Source: an uncultured Lachnospiraceae bacterium
GTDB lineage: Bacteria > Bacillota > Clostridia > Lachnospirales > Lachnospiraceae
Length of the DNA: 35,725 bases
Assembly (NCBI GenBank): GCA_910584325.1
Contig: CAJTZH010000004.1
Span: 1 to 35,725 of the forward strand
Direction: 5' to 3'
Below the pieces are notes generated by a model. That model ran no database searches. It had not been told where the DNA came from and saw only the letters and a program-made list of their open reading frames with translations. Of the stretch, positions 23,841 through 31,633 are shown piece by piece (position 1 is the stretch's first letter; the number at the start of each line of letters is the position of its first letter). The translations under genes were made by a program, and so were the position numbers.

Positions 23841-25607
23841 ATGGATATTTTTAACGTATTGTCAATGATAGGCGGTTTATCGCTGTTTCTGTATGGTATG
23901 CATATCATGGGGGAGGGACTTAGCAGACTTTCCGGCGGCCGGTTGGAGAAGATTCTTGGGAAGCTGACCGCAAACGCCTTTCTGGCAGTTTTGCTGGGAG
24001 CGGCAGTTACCGCGGTAATTCAGTCGTCGTCGGCTACGACTGTTATGGTTGTAGGTTTTGTCAACTCCGGCATCATGAAGCTGACGCAGGCGGTAGGAAT
24101 TATTATGGGAGCCAATGTGGGAACAACGGTTACTTCATGGATTTTGTCGCTGACCGGTATTGAGAGCGGTAATTTCTTTATACAGTTGTTGAAGCCGACG
24201 TCGTTTTCACCGATACTGGCTTTAATTGGCGTTTCCTTTATTTTATTTTCCAAGAAGGAAATCCGCAACAATATTGGCGGCATTTTAATCGGTTTCGCGA
24301 TTCTGATGTTCGGAATGGATACCATGAGCAGTGCGGTGAAGCCCCTTGCGGACGTACCGGAATTTACGAATCTTTTACTGATGTTTTCCAATCCGCTTCT
24401 GGGGGTTCTGGCAGGGGCGGTTTTAACGGCTGTCATCCAGAGTTCATCGGCTTCCGTCGGCATTTTGCAGGCGCTTTGCGTGACCGGAGCCATCAACTTT
24501 TCGACAGCGGTACCGATTATTATGGGACAGAATATCGGAACCTGCGTAACGGCAATGCTTTCTTGTGTAGGCGCCAATAAAAATGCCAAGAGGGCGGCGT
24601 TGGTGCATTTGTATTTTAATATTATCGGTTCGGTCGTTTTTCTGACACTGTTTTACGGATTGAACGCGGTGGTACAGTTTGGCTTTATGGACAGCGCTGC
24701 CAACGCATGGAGGATAGCGGTTGTTCATTCTGTATTTAATTTGTTTGCTGTACTGGTTCTGATGCCGTTTCGAAAACAGCTTGTCAATCTTGCATGTGTG
24801 ACAATTCCTGAAACCGAGGAAGAAAAGCTGGAGATGCCTTCGGAATTTAGTTTTTTGGAAGAACGTTTCCTGGACACGCCGGCTCTCGCCGTGGAGCAGT
24901 CGAGAAATGTCGCCGTCAGCATGGCGCGCCTTGCGAAGGACTGTCTGTTTGGCGCTATGGATTTGATTGAGCAGTATGACGGTGAAAAGGCGGAACGGGT
25001 TATCGGGCTGGAAGATGTCATTGATCAATATGAGGACGAACTTGGAACGTATCTGGTTAAGGTGGGAAGCAGGGATTTATCGGAAAAAGACAGCCGGACG
25101 ATTTCAATATTGCTTCATTCCATAGGGGATTTTGAACGCCTTTCAGACCATGCGGTCAATATTGTGGAAACTGTAAGGCGGATGAACAAGAAGGATATGA
25201 AGTTTTCCAACAAGGCAAAAAAAGAGCTGAATGTTTTTCTTGGCGCAATTAGACAGATTGTTGATACGTCAGTTACGGTATTTGAAAATGAAGATGTGGA
25301 GCTTGCAGGTTCTGTCGAACCGCTGGAAGAAGTAATTGACGATTTGAATGACGAGTTAAAAAAGCGTCATATCAAACGTCTTAGAAAGGGAAAGTGTACG
25401 ATTGAACTGGGAATGGCGCTCACTGATTTGACGACGAATTTTGAGCGTGTTGCGGACCATTGTTCCAATATAGCAGTCTGTCTGCTCCAGATTAGTGAGG
25501 ACAGTTTTGAGACGCATGAATATCTGGATATGGTAAAGAGAAATGAAAATACCGGTTTTAAGCAGATGTATCAAAACTACAGAAAACGATACACGCTTCC
25601 GGATTAG
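23841..25607 (+). CDS. Na+/phosphate cotransporter-family protein with PhoU-like domain
   Basis: This 588-aa protein starts at ATG 23841 behind AAGGAG (23829-23834); a GTG 13 codons earlier lacks a site. The N-terminal half has eight or so membrane segments with two inverted Na/Pi repeats, each carrying the QSSSA motif (AVIQSSSATTVMVVG and AVIQSSSASVGILQA), the substrate and sodium site of this family. MGANVGTT and MGQNIGTC follow the repeats in order. The C-terminal half (about 345-560) is a helical PhoU-like domain (IGDFERLSDHAVNIVE and FERVADHCSNIAV). The protein likely imports phosphate or balances its level. It precedes a GreA gene by 15 bases, so the two are probably cotranscribed. Confidence 0.93.
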   Translation: MDIFNVLSMIGGLSLFLYGMHIMGEGLSRLSGGRLEKILGKLTANAFLAVLLGAAVTAVIQSSSATTVMVVGFVNSGIMKLTQAVGIIMGANVGTTVTSWILSLTGIESGNFFIQLLKPTSFSPILALIGVSFILFSKKEIRNNIGGILIGFAILMFGMDTMSSAVKPLADVPEFTNLLLMFSNPLLGVLAGAVLTAVIQSSSASVGILQALCVTGAINFSTAVPIIMGQNIGTCVTAMLSCVGANKNAKRAALVHLYFNIIGSVVFLTLFYGLNAVVQFGFMDSAANAWRIAVVHSVFNLFAVLVLMPFRKQLVNLACVTIPETEEEKLEMPSEFSFLEERFLDTPALAVEQSRNVAVSMARLAKDCLFGAMDLIEQYDGEKAERVIGLEDVIDQYEDELGTYLVKVGSRDLSEKDSRTISILLHSIGDFERLSDHAVNIVETVRRMNKKDMKFSNKAKKELNVFLGAIRQIVDTSVTVFENEDVELAGSVEPLEEVIDDLNDELKKRHIKRLRKGKCTIELGMALTDLTTNFERVADHCSNIAVCLLQISEDSFETHEYLDMVKRNENTGFKQMYQNYRKRYTLPD

Positions 25608-25622
25608 AATAAGGAGTATAAA

Positions 25623-26126
25623 ATGGGAGAACGTTTAACGCGCAATGATGTAAAAAAGATTGAGGCGGAAATCGAGCACAGGAAGCTTGTTGTCAGGAAG
25701 GAAGCGATTGAAGCGGTAAAGGAGGCGCGGGCGCAGGGAGATTTGAGTGAGAATTTCGAATACTATGCCGCCAAGCGCGATAAAAATAAAAACGAAAGCC
25801 GTATCCGGTATCTTGAGAAAATGATTAAAAATGCCGAAATAGTAAGTGATAAAACAAATGATGACGAGGTCGGAATCAATAGTGAAGTGGAAGTTTATTT
25901 TGAGGATGACGACGAGACGGAAAAATATAAAATCGTCACAAGTATCCGTGGAAGCTCGCTCAATCATTATATCAGTATCGAGTCGCCGATTGGCAGGGCG
26001 CTTGTAGGTCATAAGGCAGGTGAACGCGTATATGTAGCGGTAAATGAAACAACCGGCTACTATATTGTAATAAAGTCTATTGTGAAAAACATTGACGATA
26101 GCGAAGACTCCATTCGTGAGTATTAA
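25623..26126 (+). CDS. greA: GreA/GreB-family transcription elongation factor
   Basis: This 167-aa protein has the two-domain Gre layout. An N-terminal antiparallel coiled coil (residues 1-80) carries the conserved GDLSENFEYYAAKRDKNKNE tip with the acidic D-L-S-E-N-x-E residues that enter the RNA polymerase secondary channel and promote transcript cleavage. A C-terminal FKBP-like domain (about 85-160) follows, ending ISIESPIGRALVGHKAGE. The start ATG has AAGGAGT ahead of it. The C-terminal tail with DDSEDSIREY is slightly longer than in typical GreA. Chromosomes may carry several Gre paralogs, so the symbol marks the family rather than proven orthology. Confidence 0.88.
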   Translation: MGERLTRNDVKKIEAEIEHRKLVVRKEAIEAVKEARAQGDLSENFEYYAAKRDKNKNESRIRYLEKMIKNAEIVSDKTNDDEVGINSEVEVYFEDDDETEKYKIVTSIRGSSLNHYISIESPIGRALVGHKAGERVYVAVNETTGYYIVIKSIVKNIDDSEDSIREY

Positions 26127-26169
26127 GCAGATTGCACAAAAAAAACATTTTTTATTAGAACATATGTCA

Positions 26170-26198
26170 TTGTAAAAAGTCCGAAAATGTTGTACAAT
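26170..26198 (+). promoter_or_regulatory. Sigma-A-type promoter of the degenerate ABC-ATPase gene
   Basis: TTGTAA (26170-26175) and TACAAT (26193-26198) with 17-base spacing lie 26 bases upstream of the ATG at 26225. Confidence 0.65.
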
Positions 26199-26210
26199 AG
26201 AAGTCCGAAA
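26177..26210 (+). repeat. Pair of 10-base direct repeats flanking the -10 box
   Basis: AAGTCCGAAA occurs at 26177-26186 and again at 26201-26210, one copy in the promoter spacer and the other just after the -10 box. The 24-base period is a little over two helical turns. This is a plausible regulator site. Confidence 0.5.
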
Positions 26211-26224
26211 GGTAGGTGTTGCAT

Positions 26225-26845
26225 ATGCTAATGACCAGTATATCCAGAAAATTGTTAATGACGAAGGTGAACGCCGGAAATGCAGTGAAACTGGCAGATA
26301 CGAATGTATATGCAATTCTTGGCAGTACGAAAAAGGGAGCGGTAGAGTTTGCTAAGATGGCTGCTGTCAAGAGTGAGCAGACAGAATCATCGGCACCGAT
26401 GAGAACTGTAGTTAATATGCCGGCCGATAATTATTTTGAAGGGTTTATGACCTATGAGGAAGTAGGAGCACGGTTTGCAGGTACATTTGACGACTTTGTG
26501 ATTGACCGGTATAATGAGATTATGGATTATCTTCAGTTTGATAAGAGCATTAAGCTTGAGGATATGTCTACGGTTGCAATCCAGAAATTGAAGATTGCAG
26601 TGATTCTTTCAAGAAACAGTAAAGTTTATATGATGGATAACCCGTTTAACGGTTTGAATTATGATGCGAGATTACAGATGCTCAAGGTTATCTTTTCATG
26701 GGCGCTTACAGATAATACAATAGCGATTAAATGTAATAATGTTGATGAAGTGGAACAGCTGATTGTATATGCGGATGAACATGCTGCGGATTACCCTGTT
26801 ATTTCGTCCAGTGTTGCCAAAGCTATCGGTAACAGTTTTGCATAA
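26225..26845 (+). CDS. Degenerate ABC-ATPase-like protein lacking all catalytic motifs
   Basis: This 206-aa intact protein starts at ATG 26225 behind AGGTAGG. It aligns end to end with the active ABC ATPase at 27367-28074, but each catalytic motif is replaced. Walker A GPNGSGKS becomes GSTKKGAV (33-40), the signature SSGM becomes STVA (115-118), Walker B LMLDEP becomes MMDNP (136-140) with the catalytic Glu lost, and the switch region SSH becomes KCN (169-171). The structural framework is retained (YAILG, FMTYEEVGARFAGTFDDF, IQKLKIAVILSR, NPFNGLNYDARLQML). The N-terminal strands seem shortened. It should neither bind nor hydrolyse ATP normally. It is expressed alone between its own promoter and terminator, and may serve as a regulatory or scaffold partner. 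Pseudogenisation is unlikely since no stop or frameshift is present. Confidence 0.85.
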   Translation: MLMTSISRKLLMTKVNAGNAVKLADTNVYAILGSTKKGAVEFAKMAAVKSEQTESSAPMRTVVNMPADNYFEGFMTYEEVGARFAGTFDDFVIDRYNEIMDYLQFDKSIKLEDMSTVAIQKLKIAVILSRNSKVYMMDNPFNGLNYDARLQMLKVIFSWALTDNTIAIKCNNVDEVEQLIVYADEHAADYPVISSSVAKAIGNSFA

Positions 26846-26863
26846 TTTATAATTGAAGTACGA

Positions 26864-26894
26864 ACCCCGGATAGGAATATCCGGGGTTTTCTTT
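26864..26894 (+). terminator. Strong rho-independent terminator
   Basis: ACCCCGGAT pairs perfectly with ATCCGGGGT around an AGGAAT loop, followed by TTTTCTTT. It separates the degenerate ATPase gene from the GntR operon. Confidence 0.92.
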
Positions 26895-26912
26895 ATTATA
26901 TTATTTTATATA

Positions 26913-26941
26913 TTGACTTTTTGTGTGACCTAGTGTACTAT
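26913..26941 (+). promoter_or_regulatory. Sigma-A-type promoter of the GntR-ABC operon
   Basis: TTGACT (26913-26918) and TACTAT (26936-26941) with 17-base spacing. The -10 box lies within the inverted repeat at 26928-26959. Confidence 0.7.
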
Positions 26942-26959
26942 GATTATAGTGCACTAGGT
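26928..26959. promoter_or_regulatory. Inverted repeat operator for the GntR regulator
   Basis: ACCTAGTGTACTAT and ATAGTGCACTAGGT form a 14-base inverted repeat with one mismatch and a four-base GATT spacer. It covers the -10 box and start point. YtrA-type GntR regulators usually repress their own operon through such a site, so autoregulation is likely. Confidence 0.7.
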
Positions 26960-27004
26960 GTGATGAGCAGAGTGTTGATAACAAACCGGAAGGGAGGAAA
27001 ACAG

Positions 27005-27364
27005 TTGGAGTTTAAGGCGAACGTACCGATTTATCTACAGGTGATTGATGACATCAAAAAGAAGATTGTCTGTGGGAAGATACAGCTGGGAGATAAATTA
27101 CCGTCCACGAGGGAATTGGCAGTTGCATACCGTATTAATCCCAATACGGCGGTCCGTATTTATAATGAGATGGAACTGCTTGGAATCTGTTATACGAAAA
27201 GAGGACTGGGTACATTTGTCACCGAAGAGATTGAATTATACGAAAGCATGAAAAAAGAGATGGCGCGGTTTCGTATAGAGGAGTATGTATCCGAGATGAA
27301 GGAATTAGGTTATGACGGCAGCGAGATGATAATTGCTGTGAAAGAGTATCTGGAAAGGGGATAA
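27005..27364 (+). CDS. GntR-family transcription regulator, YtrA type
   Basis: This 119-aa protein starts at TTG 27005 behind GGGAGG (26992-26997). The ATG at 26963 would also be transcribed but has a poorer site, and anything earlier lies in the promoter. The N-terminal winged helix-turn-helix has the family opening VPIYLQVIDDIKKKIVCGKI, then LPSTRELAVAYRINPNTAVRIYNEMELLG and KRGLGTFV. The short C-terminal tail (about 45 residues, helical) is typical of the YtrA subfamily, which dimerises without a ligand-binding domain. It lies two bases before an ABC ATPase gene, and the operator over its promoter implies autorepression of the exporter operon. Confidence 0.9.
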   Translation: MEFKANVPIYLQVIDDIKKKIVCGKIQLGDKLPSTRELAVAYRINPNTAVRIYNEMELLGICYTKRGLGTFVTEEIELYESMKKEMARFRIEEYVSEMKELGYDGSEMIIAVKEYLERG

Positions 27365-27366
27365 TT

Positions 27367-28074
27367 ATGTTACATTGTGAAAATCTTGAGAAACGGTATA
27401 TGACCGTAACGGCGATTAAGGATATGACGCTGGATATTGAGAAGGGGAAAATTTACGCGCTGCTTGGTCCAAACGGAAGCGGTAAATCTACATTTATGAA
27501 AATTGTAGCGGGACTTACGAGACCGACGAAGGGACTGGTTACGATGGACGGTAAGCCGCTGTCGGTTGAGAGTAAGAAAAAGATTGCTTATATGCCTACG
27601 GAAGCATATTTTTATAATTATATGAATTGTGAGGACGTGGGAAAGTATTATGCGGATTTTTTCGAGGATTTTTCTATTGAGCGTTTTCACAGACTGATGG
27701 AGGAACTGGAGCTGACGCACAAAGATAAAGTGAACAAGATGTCGTCCGGTATGACGGCGAAATTGAAACTTGCCGTTACACTGGCAAGGGACGCGCATCT
27801 TATTATGCTGGATGAGCCGCTTAATGGAATAGATATTATAGCGAGGGATACGATTATCAATACGGTAATCAAGAATGCCAGAGACGATAACAGCATTATT
27901 ATTTCGAGCCATCTGGTGGATGAATTGGAGAAGATTATCGATTATGCGGTCTTTATTAAAAATGGTTCCGTTGCGCTGTGCGGCGAGGCGGAAAAGCTGA
28001 GAGACACGCACGGCAGGTCGATTGTGGAATTATATAAGGAAATCTATACGGCGGGAGGAACGATGGCATGTTGA
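27367..28074 (+). CDS. ABC-2 exporter ATPase (YtrB/BcrA-like)
   Basis: This 235-aa ATPase has all motifs: Walker A GPNGSGKST (34-42), signature KMSSGMTAKLKLA, Walker B LIMLDEPLNGID and switch His in IIISSHLVDE. The Q-loop position carries MPTEAYFYNY. Within the GntR-controlled operon it follows the regulator directly and overlaps the permease start by seven bases, so the two are translationally coupled. YtrB-like systems in Firmicutes respond to cell-wall-active antibiotics. The transported compound here is unknown. It is the closest visible relative of the catalytically dead protein encoded at 26225-26845. Confidence 0.92.
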   Translation: MLHCENLEKRYMTVTAIKDMTLDIEKGKIYALLGPNGSGKSTFMKIVAGLTRPTKGLVTMDGKPLSVESKKKIAYMPTEAYFYNYMNCEDVGKYYADFFEDFSIERFHRLMEELELTHKDKVNKMSSGMTAKLKLAVTLARDAHLIMLDEPLNGIDIIARDTIINTVIKNARDDNSIIISSHLVDELEKIIDYAVFIKNGSVALCGEAEKLRDTHGRSIVELYKEIYTAGGTMAC

Positions 28075-28868
28075 ATCTAATGAAATATGAATTTCAAAAA
28101 AATAAAATTATTATTGGTTTTCTTGCCGGAATCGGCGTATTATTGCAAATCGGATATTTTATATTCTGTGCCGCGGCAAATGGCACAGGCAGAAAGGCGC
28201 TTGCGGCGCGGGAAAATATGTTGATAATGGTCGCATTTTTGATATTGTTGATGACAATTGGATTTTTCGTGGTGTTTATATTGGGAATTGCGAATTATAA
28301 GAATGAGTTAAATTCTAAATCCAGCTATCTGATTTTTATGACGCCGAATTCCTCTTTGAAAATAATTTTATCAAAGCTGTTGTATATTTTTCTTGTTGAA
28401 GTTGTTTTTCTGGCAGCATTGAGTTTTTTGATAGGGTTTGATATAATTCAGGCAAGGTCGATTCTAAACGGCGGTGATTTTATAGACTCGGTTATGGAAT
28501 TATTTGAGCGGGCATTTGATATTGACCTGAAAAAAGTATGGACGGAAATTCTGCTGTCGCTTATCTCGTTTGTTATCGGCTTTTTTGCAATTATGGTTAT
28601 GGCGTACTGCGCTATCACGTTGTCGGCGACATTTTTATATAACAGCAGATGGAAGGGATTTGTCAGCATTGTGTTATTTATTGCTATCTGCGTCGCGGTG
28701 TCGTATGTAGATAATCATTTTGTGGAACAGTTCGTGCAGGACGTAGATATTTTTACCGTAAAGGGAAGGGTGATGTATCTGCTGCCAAGCCTCATATATT
28801 ACCTGTTTATTATGGCGGCGGGAACATTTGGCTGTTCTAAGCTAATCGACAAGGCAATTAATTTGTAA
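28068..28868 (+). CDS. ABC-2-type permease of the GntR operon
   Basis: This 266-aa membrane protein has about six transmembrane segments (for example IIIGFLAGIGVLLQIGYFIF at 13-32, and pairs near 50-75, 103-125, 165-190, 195-215 and 235-255). The soluble loop YKNELNSKSSYLIFMTPNSSLKIILSK after helix 2 resembles the coupling region of ABC-2 exporters. It has no signature motif that names a substrate. Its start ATG overlaps the ATPase stop. The pair forms a half-size exporter that presumably dimerises. Confidence 0.85.
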   Translation: MLNLMKYEFQKNKIIIGFLAGIGVLLQIGYFIFCAAANGTGRKALAARENMLIMVAFLILLMTIGFFVVFILGIANYKNELNSKSSYLIFMTPNSSLKIILSKLLYIFLVEVVFLAALSFLIGFDIIQARSILNGGDFIDSVMELFERAFDIDLKKVWTEILLSLISFVIGFFAIMVMAYCAITLSATFLYNSRWKGFVSIVLFIAICVAVSYVDNHFVEQFVQDVDIFTVKGRVMYLLPSLIYYLFIMAAGTFGCSKLIDKAINL

Positions 28869-28898
28869 ATTATTGAGTAATCAGGCAGGAGTGGTAGA

Positions 28899-29807
28899 AT
28901 GGGATTTGAAAAATGGATGAACAAACCGACAGGACTTGTTCTAAATGGCGGCGGAGGCAAGGGCGCTTATCAGGTCGGCGCGTTTAAGGCGCTTAGGGAA
29001 TCGGGATTAAGCGATTTGGTAACCGCCGTTGCAGGTACGAGTGTAGGCGCGCTCAATATGTGTCTGTTTAACTATGACGACGGGCTTGTGGGGGAGGACA
29101 TTTGGAGTCACATTTCTCCGGAACAGTTTGTGGCGCCGGATTTGGAGCTTTTAGACGGCAGAGAAGGTTTTGTGAGCAGGGAAGGTTTGACGGATATTAT
29201 CGACGGATATATTGATTTGGATAAAATCCGCAATAATCCGCTCCCGTTGTACGCGACTGTGGCGGAGTACGACAGCGAGGGCAGGGGAGAGCCAAAAGCG
29301 CGGTATTGGAAGCTGAATGGGAAGACAGATGAAGAGATTAAGCAGATTCTTTTGATTACTTCCGCCATGCCGTATATTTACGAACCGATTGTGATGAACG
29401 GACTTGTTTACCGGGACGGCGGCGGGGCGGACAATCTGCCGGTAAAACCGCTTTACGATATGGGGATTCGGCAGTTTATCGTGATTCTGCTGTCAAAAGA
29501 CGCGAATGTCCCCGTAGAGAAGTTTCCGGGCGCGGAATTTTTAATTATCCGTCCGTCAAAGGATTTGGGAGATTTATTTACGGGAACGCTTGATTTTACG
29601 GCAAAAGGCTCGAAAGAAAGAATGGAGCTGGGGTATCTGGACGCATCAAGAACAATCCGCTTTTTCGGGGATGACAATGCGCCGGTAGAAGAAATTACCG
29701 AAATTGAGCTCAGGCAGCTTGAGAATAACATGCGTGTGGAGAAAGCCATGACTATGGCGGATGATAATATGGTGAAGCTGAATGCTTTGCTGGACAGATT
29801 TGAGTAG
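28899..29807 (+). CDS. Patatin-like phospholipase family protein
   Basis: This 302-aa soluble hydrolase starts behind GGAGTGGTAGA. The patatin dyad is complete: oxyanion loop LNGGGGKGAYQ (residues 16-25), nucleophile elbow AGTSVGALN (Ser48) and DGGGADNLPV (Asp about 172). These enzymes cleave acyl chains from membrane lipids. The C-terminal third (after about 230) is helical, with SKERMELGYLDASRTIRFF. It has no signal peptide, so it acts in the cytoplasm or at the inner face of the membrane. It is flanked closely by the exporter operon (30 bases) and the kinase-fusion gene (6 bases). Confidence 0.92.
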   Translation: MGFEKWMNKPTGLVLNGGGGKGAYQVGAFKALRESGLSDLVTAVAGTSVGALNMCLFNYDDGLVGEDIWSHISPEQFVAPDLELLDGREGFVSREGLTDIIDGYIDLDKIRNNPLPLYATVAEYDSEGRGEPKARYWKLNGKTDEEIKQILLITSAMPYIYEPIVMNGLVYRDGGGADNLPVKPLYDMGIRQFIVILLSKDANVPVEKFPGAEFLIIRPSKDLGDLFTGTLDFTAKGSKERMELGYLDASRTIRFFGDDNAPVEEITEIELRQLENNMRVEKAMTMADDNMVKLNALLDRFE

Positions 29808-29813
29808 GTAGAT

Positions 29814-30899
29814 ATGATACTTTTGAACGATTTAAAATATATCATTGAACAACAGGTGGCAAGATATCCGAAAATGCAGCCGCAGGACGCGGTGAAGCTT
29901 GTTTATCAGCATGTGTTTGGAAACGGTCATATGATAAAAGACCGTGAGAGCGGTCTGGATTTTATCAGAAAAGAATACGAGACGGTGAAGTTTGCGCACG
30001 GCGGCGAGGATTTATCGGCTCTGCCGTTTTCAGAGGATATCGGAAACTGGTACACGCGGATTCATTTGTTAAAAGTGGAGGATGACGAGCAGCTTGTCAG
30101 CGTCAACGACGCCTTCGTGGCTTCCGCGGCGCTTGGCGGCGGCAATCTGGAGTATTTTTTATCAAGGCTGTATTTTTTAAATGAGCTTGCTTCCTACGGC
30201 ATGTTTGAGTTCGACGAGGAGGACATGGCGGAGTATCTCGCGGAATATGAGAAACAGAATTACCCGGTTGTCAGCCATTCGCAGCGGTATAAGGAATTTT
30301 ACGACCCGGCGTACCGCGTCATCGACGCCAGGTATATCCGGCTGCTGCCGCTGATTACCAAAATCCGTCAATTGATGAAAGAGAAAGAAAAAGTAATTAT
30401 CGCGCTGGACGGCAGGGCGGCATCGGGAAAGACAACGGCGGCAGAACTTCTGTCGCTGGTTTTTGACGCGTCCGTCATTCATATGGACGATTTCTTTCTG
30501 CCGGTAGAACTGCGGACGAGAGAACGGCTTGCGCAGCCGGGAGGGAACATTCATTATGAGCGTTTTCTGGAGGAAGTGATTCGTTATATCAAAAGGAGAG
30601 ATGATTTTTCATACAGACGGTTTGACTGTTCGGTGATGGATTACGGCTCAAAGGTCGAGATTGAGTCGAAACCGCTGATGATTATTGAGGGCGCGTACAG
30701 CCAGCATATCGAGTTTCGCAGCGTTTATGATTTGAAAGTGTTTTTTGACATCGAGCCGCGCATGCAGCAGGAGATGATTCTAAACCGCAATGGGCAGGAG
30801 ATGTTCGGCATGTTTCATGATACGTGGATTCCGATGGAAGAGAAATATTTTGCAAGTAGTGAGATTCGGGATAAGAGCGATATGGTGATTGCGTTTTAA
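29814..30899 (+). CDS. Two-domain protein: unknown N-terminal domain and uridine-kinase-like P-loop kinase
   Basis: This 361-aa protein starts behind AGGTAGA, six bases after the lipase gene. Residues 1-about 180 form an alpha-helical domain I do not recognise (YIIEQQVARYPKMQPQDAV, QHVFGNGHMI, DIGNWYTRIHLL). Residues about 195-361 are a P-loop kinase of the uridine kinase/phosphoribulokinase type with Walker A DGRAASGKTT, HMDDFFLP, GGNIHYERF, a FDCSVMDYG segment, IIEGAYSQH and a lid stretch ending DTWIPMEEKYF. The substrate is unclear: a nucleoside or other small hydroxylated molecule. The fused N-terminal domain may sense or bind that substrate. Confidence 0.8.
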   Translation: MILLNDLKYIIEQQVARYPKMQPQDAVKLVYQHVFGNGHMIKDRESGLDFIRKEYETVKFAHGGEDLSALPFSEDIGNWYTRIHLLKVEDDEQLVSVNDAFVASAALGGGNLEYFLSRLYFLNELASYGMFEFDEEDMAEYLAEYEKQNYPVVSHSQRYKEFYDPAYRVIDARYIRLLPLITKIRQLMKEKEKVIIALDGRAASGKTTAAELLSLVFDASVIHMDDFFLPVELRTRERLAQPGGNIHYERFLEEVIRYIKRRDDFSYRRFDCSVMDYGSKVEIESKPLMIIEGAYSQHIEFRSVYDLKVFFDIEPRMQQEMILNRNGQEMFGMFHDTWIPMEEKYFASSEIRDKSDMVIAF

Positions 30900-30925
30900 A
30901 AAGGGCAAAAAGGGGAGGGCCTGAT

Positions 30926-31633
30926 ATGCTAAAAATAACGAATCTTAATAAGAAGTATAAAAATGTAAGCGCGGTAGAGGATTTTAATCTCGAGATTGAA
31001 AACGGTCATATTTATGGTGTTGTCGGTCCCAATGGAGCAGGGAAAACCACATTTTTCAAAATGATGGCCGGACTGGCGGCGCCGGATTCGGGAGAAATTA
31101 CCGTTTCGACGGGGGAGCCGCTGGAAAAATACAGAGAGAAGATGAGCTTTATGATTGAAAGTCCCTATCTCTATGATAGTATGACGGCATTTGAAAATAT
31201 GAAAATCATCGGTGGAATTAAAGGTGTGACTGACGAAAATAAGATGAGAAATCTTCTGGAGCTTGTTAAATTGGATGGGACCGGTAAGAAGAAAGTGAAA
31301 GAATTTTCTCTTGGTATGAGGCAGCGGTTGGGAATAGCCTGCGCACTCGTTTCCAATCCGGAAGTTCTTGTACTTGATGAGCCTATGAACGGAGTTGACC
31401 CTGAGGGTATCGTTGCATTAAGGGAAATGCTTTTGAAATTATGTAAAGATAAAAATATTACGCTTCTTGTATCCAGTCATATTCTGGGAGAGTTATTCCA
31501 GCTTGCTACGGATTTTATTTTTATTAAAGAAGGGCGGATTCTAAAGGTGATTGATAAAAATACTTTGGAAGATACCGGAGATAATCTGGAAGAATTTTAT
31601 ATGAAGGAGATTATTGGTCATGGAGACGGGTAA
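30926..31633 (+). CDS. ABC-2 exporter ATPase (second system)
   Basis: This 235-aa ATPase starts behind GGGGAGGG. It has Walker A GPNGAGKTT (34-42), Q-loop replaced by MIESPYLYD as in BcrA/LanF-type proteins, signature FSLGMRQRLGIA, Walker B VLVLDEPMNGVDP and switch His in SSHILGE. Such ATPases pair with ABC-2 permeases in bacitracin or lantibiotic self-protection and related export. Its end overlaps the next permease start by 14 bases. It is not closely related to the GntR-linked ATPase at 27367-28074 beyond the general fold. Confidence 0.92.
   Translation: MLKITNLNKKYKNVSAVEDFNLEIENGHIYGVVGPNGAGKTTFFKMMAGLAAPDSGEITVSTGEPLEKYREKMSFMIESPYLYDSMTAFENMKIIGGIKGVTDENKMRNLLELVKLDGTGKKKVKEFSLGMRQRLGIACALVSNPEVLVLDEPMNGVDPEGIVALREMLLKLCKDKNITLLVSSHILGELFQLATDFIFIKEGRILKVIDKNTLEDTGDNLEEFYMKEIIGHGDG

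Noticed and set aside
24020..25028. Long minus-strand open frames (189 and 194 codons) opposite the Na/Pi transporter
   Set aside because: They are shadows of the strongly conserved plus-strand gene with no start signals or family features.
25635..26315. Minus-strand open frame of 226 codons opposite greA
   Set aside because: It covers the greA gene and the promoter of the next gene, is Phe/Ile/Tyr-rich as expected of an antisense frame, and has no supporting signal.
26921..27004. Longer N-terminus for the GntR regulator
   Set aside because: The first codons lie upstream of and within the promoter and operator. TTG 27005 has a well-spaced GGGAGG and gives the standard family start.
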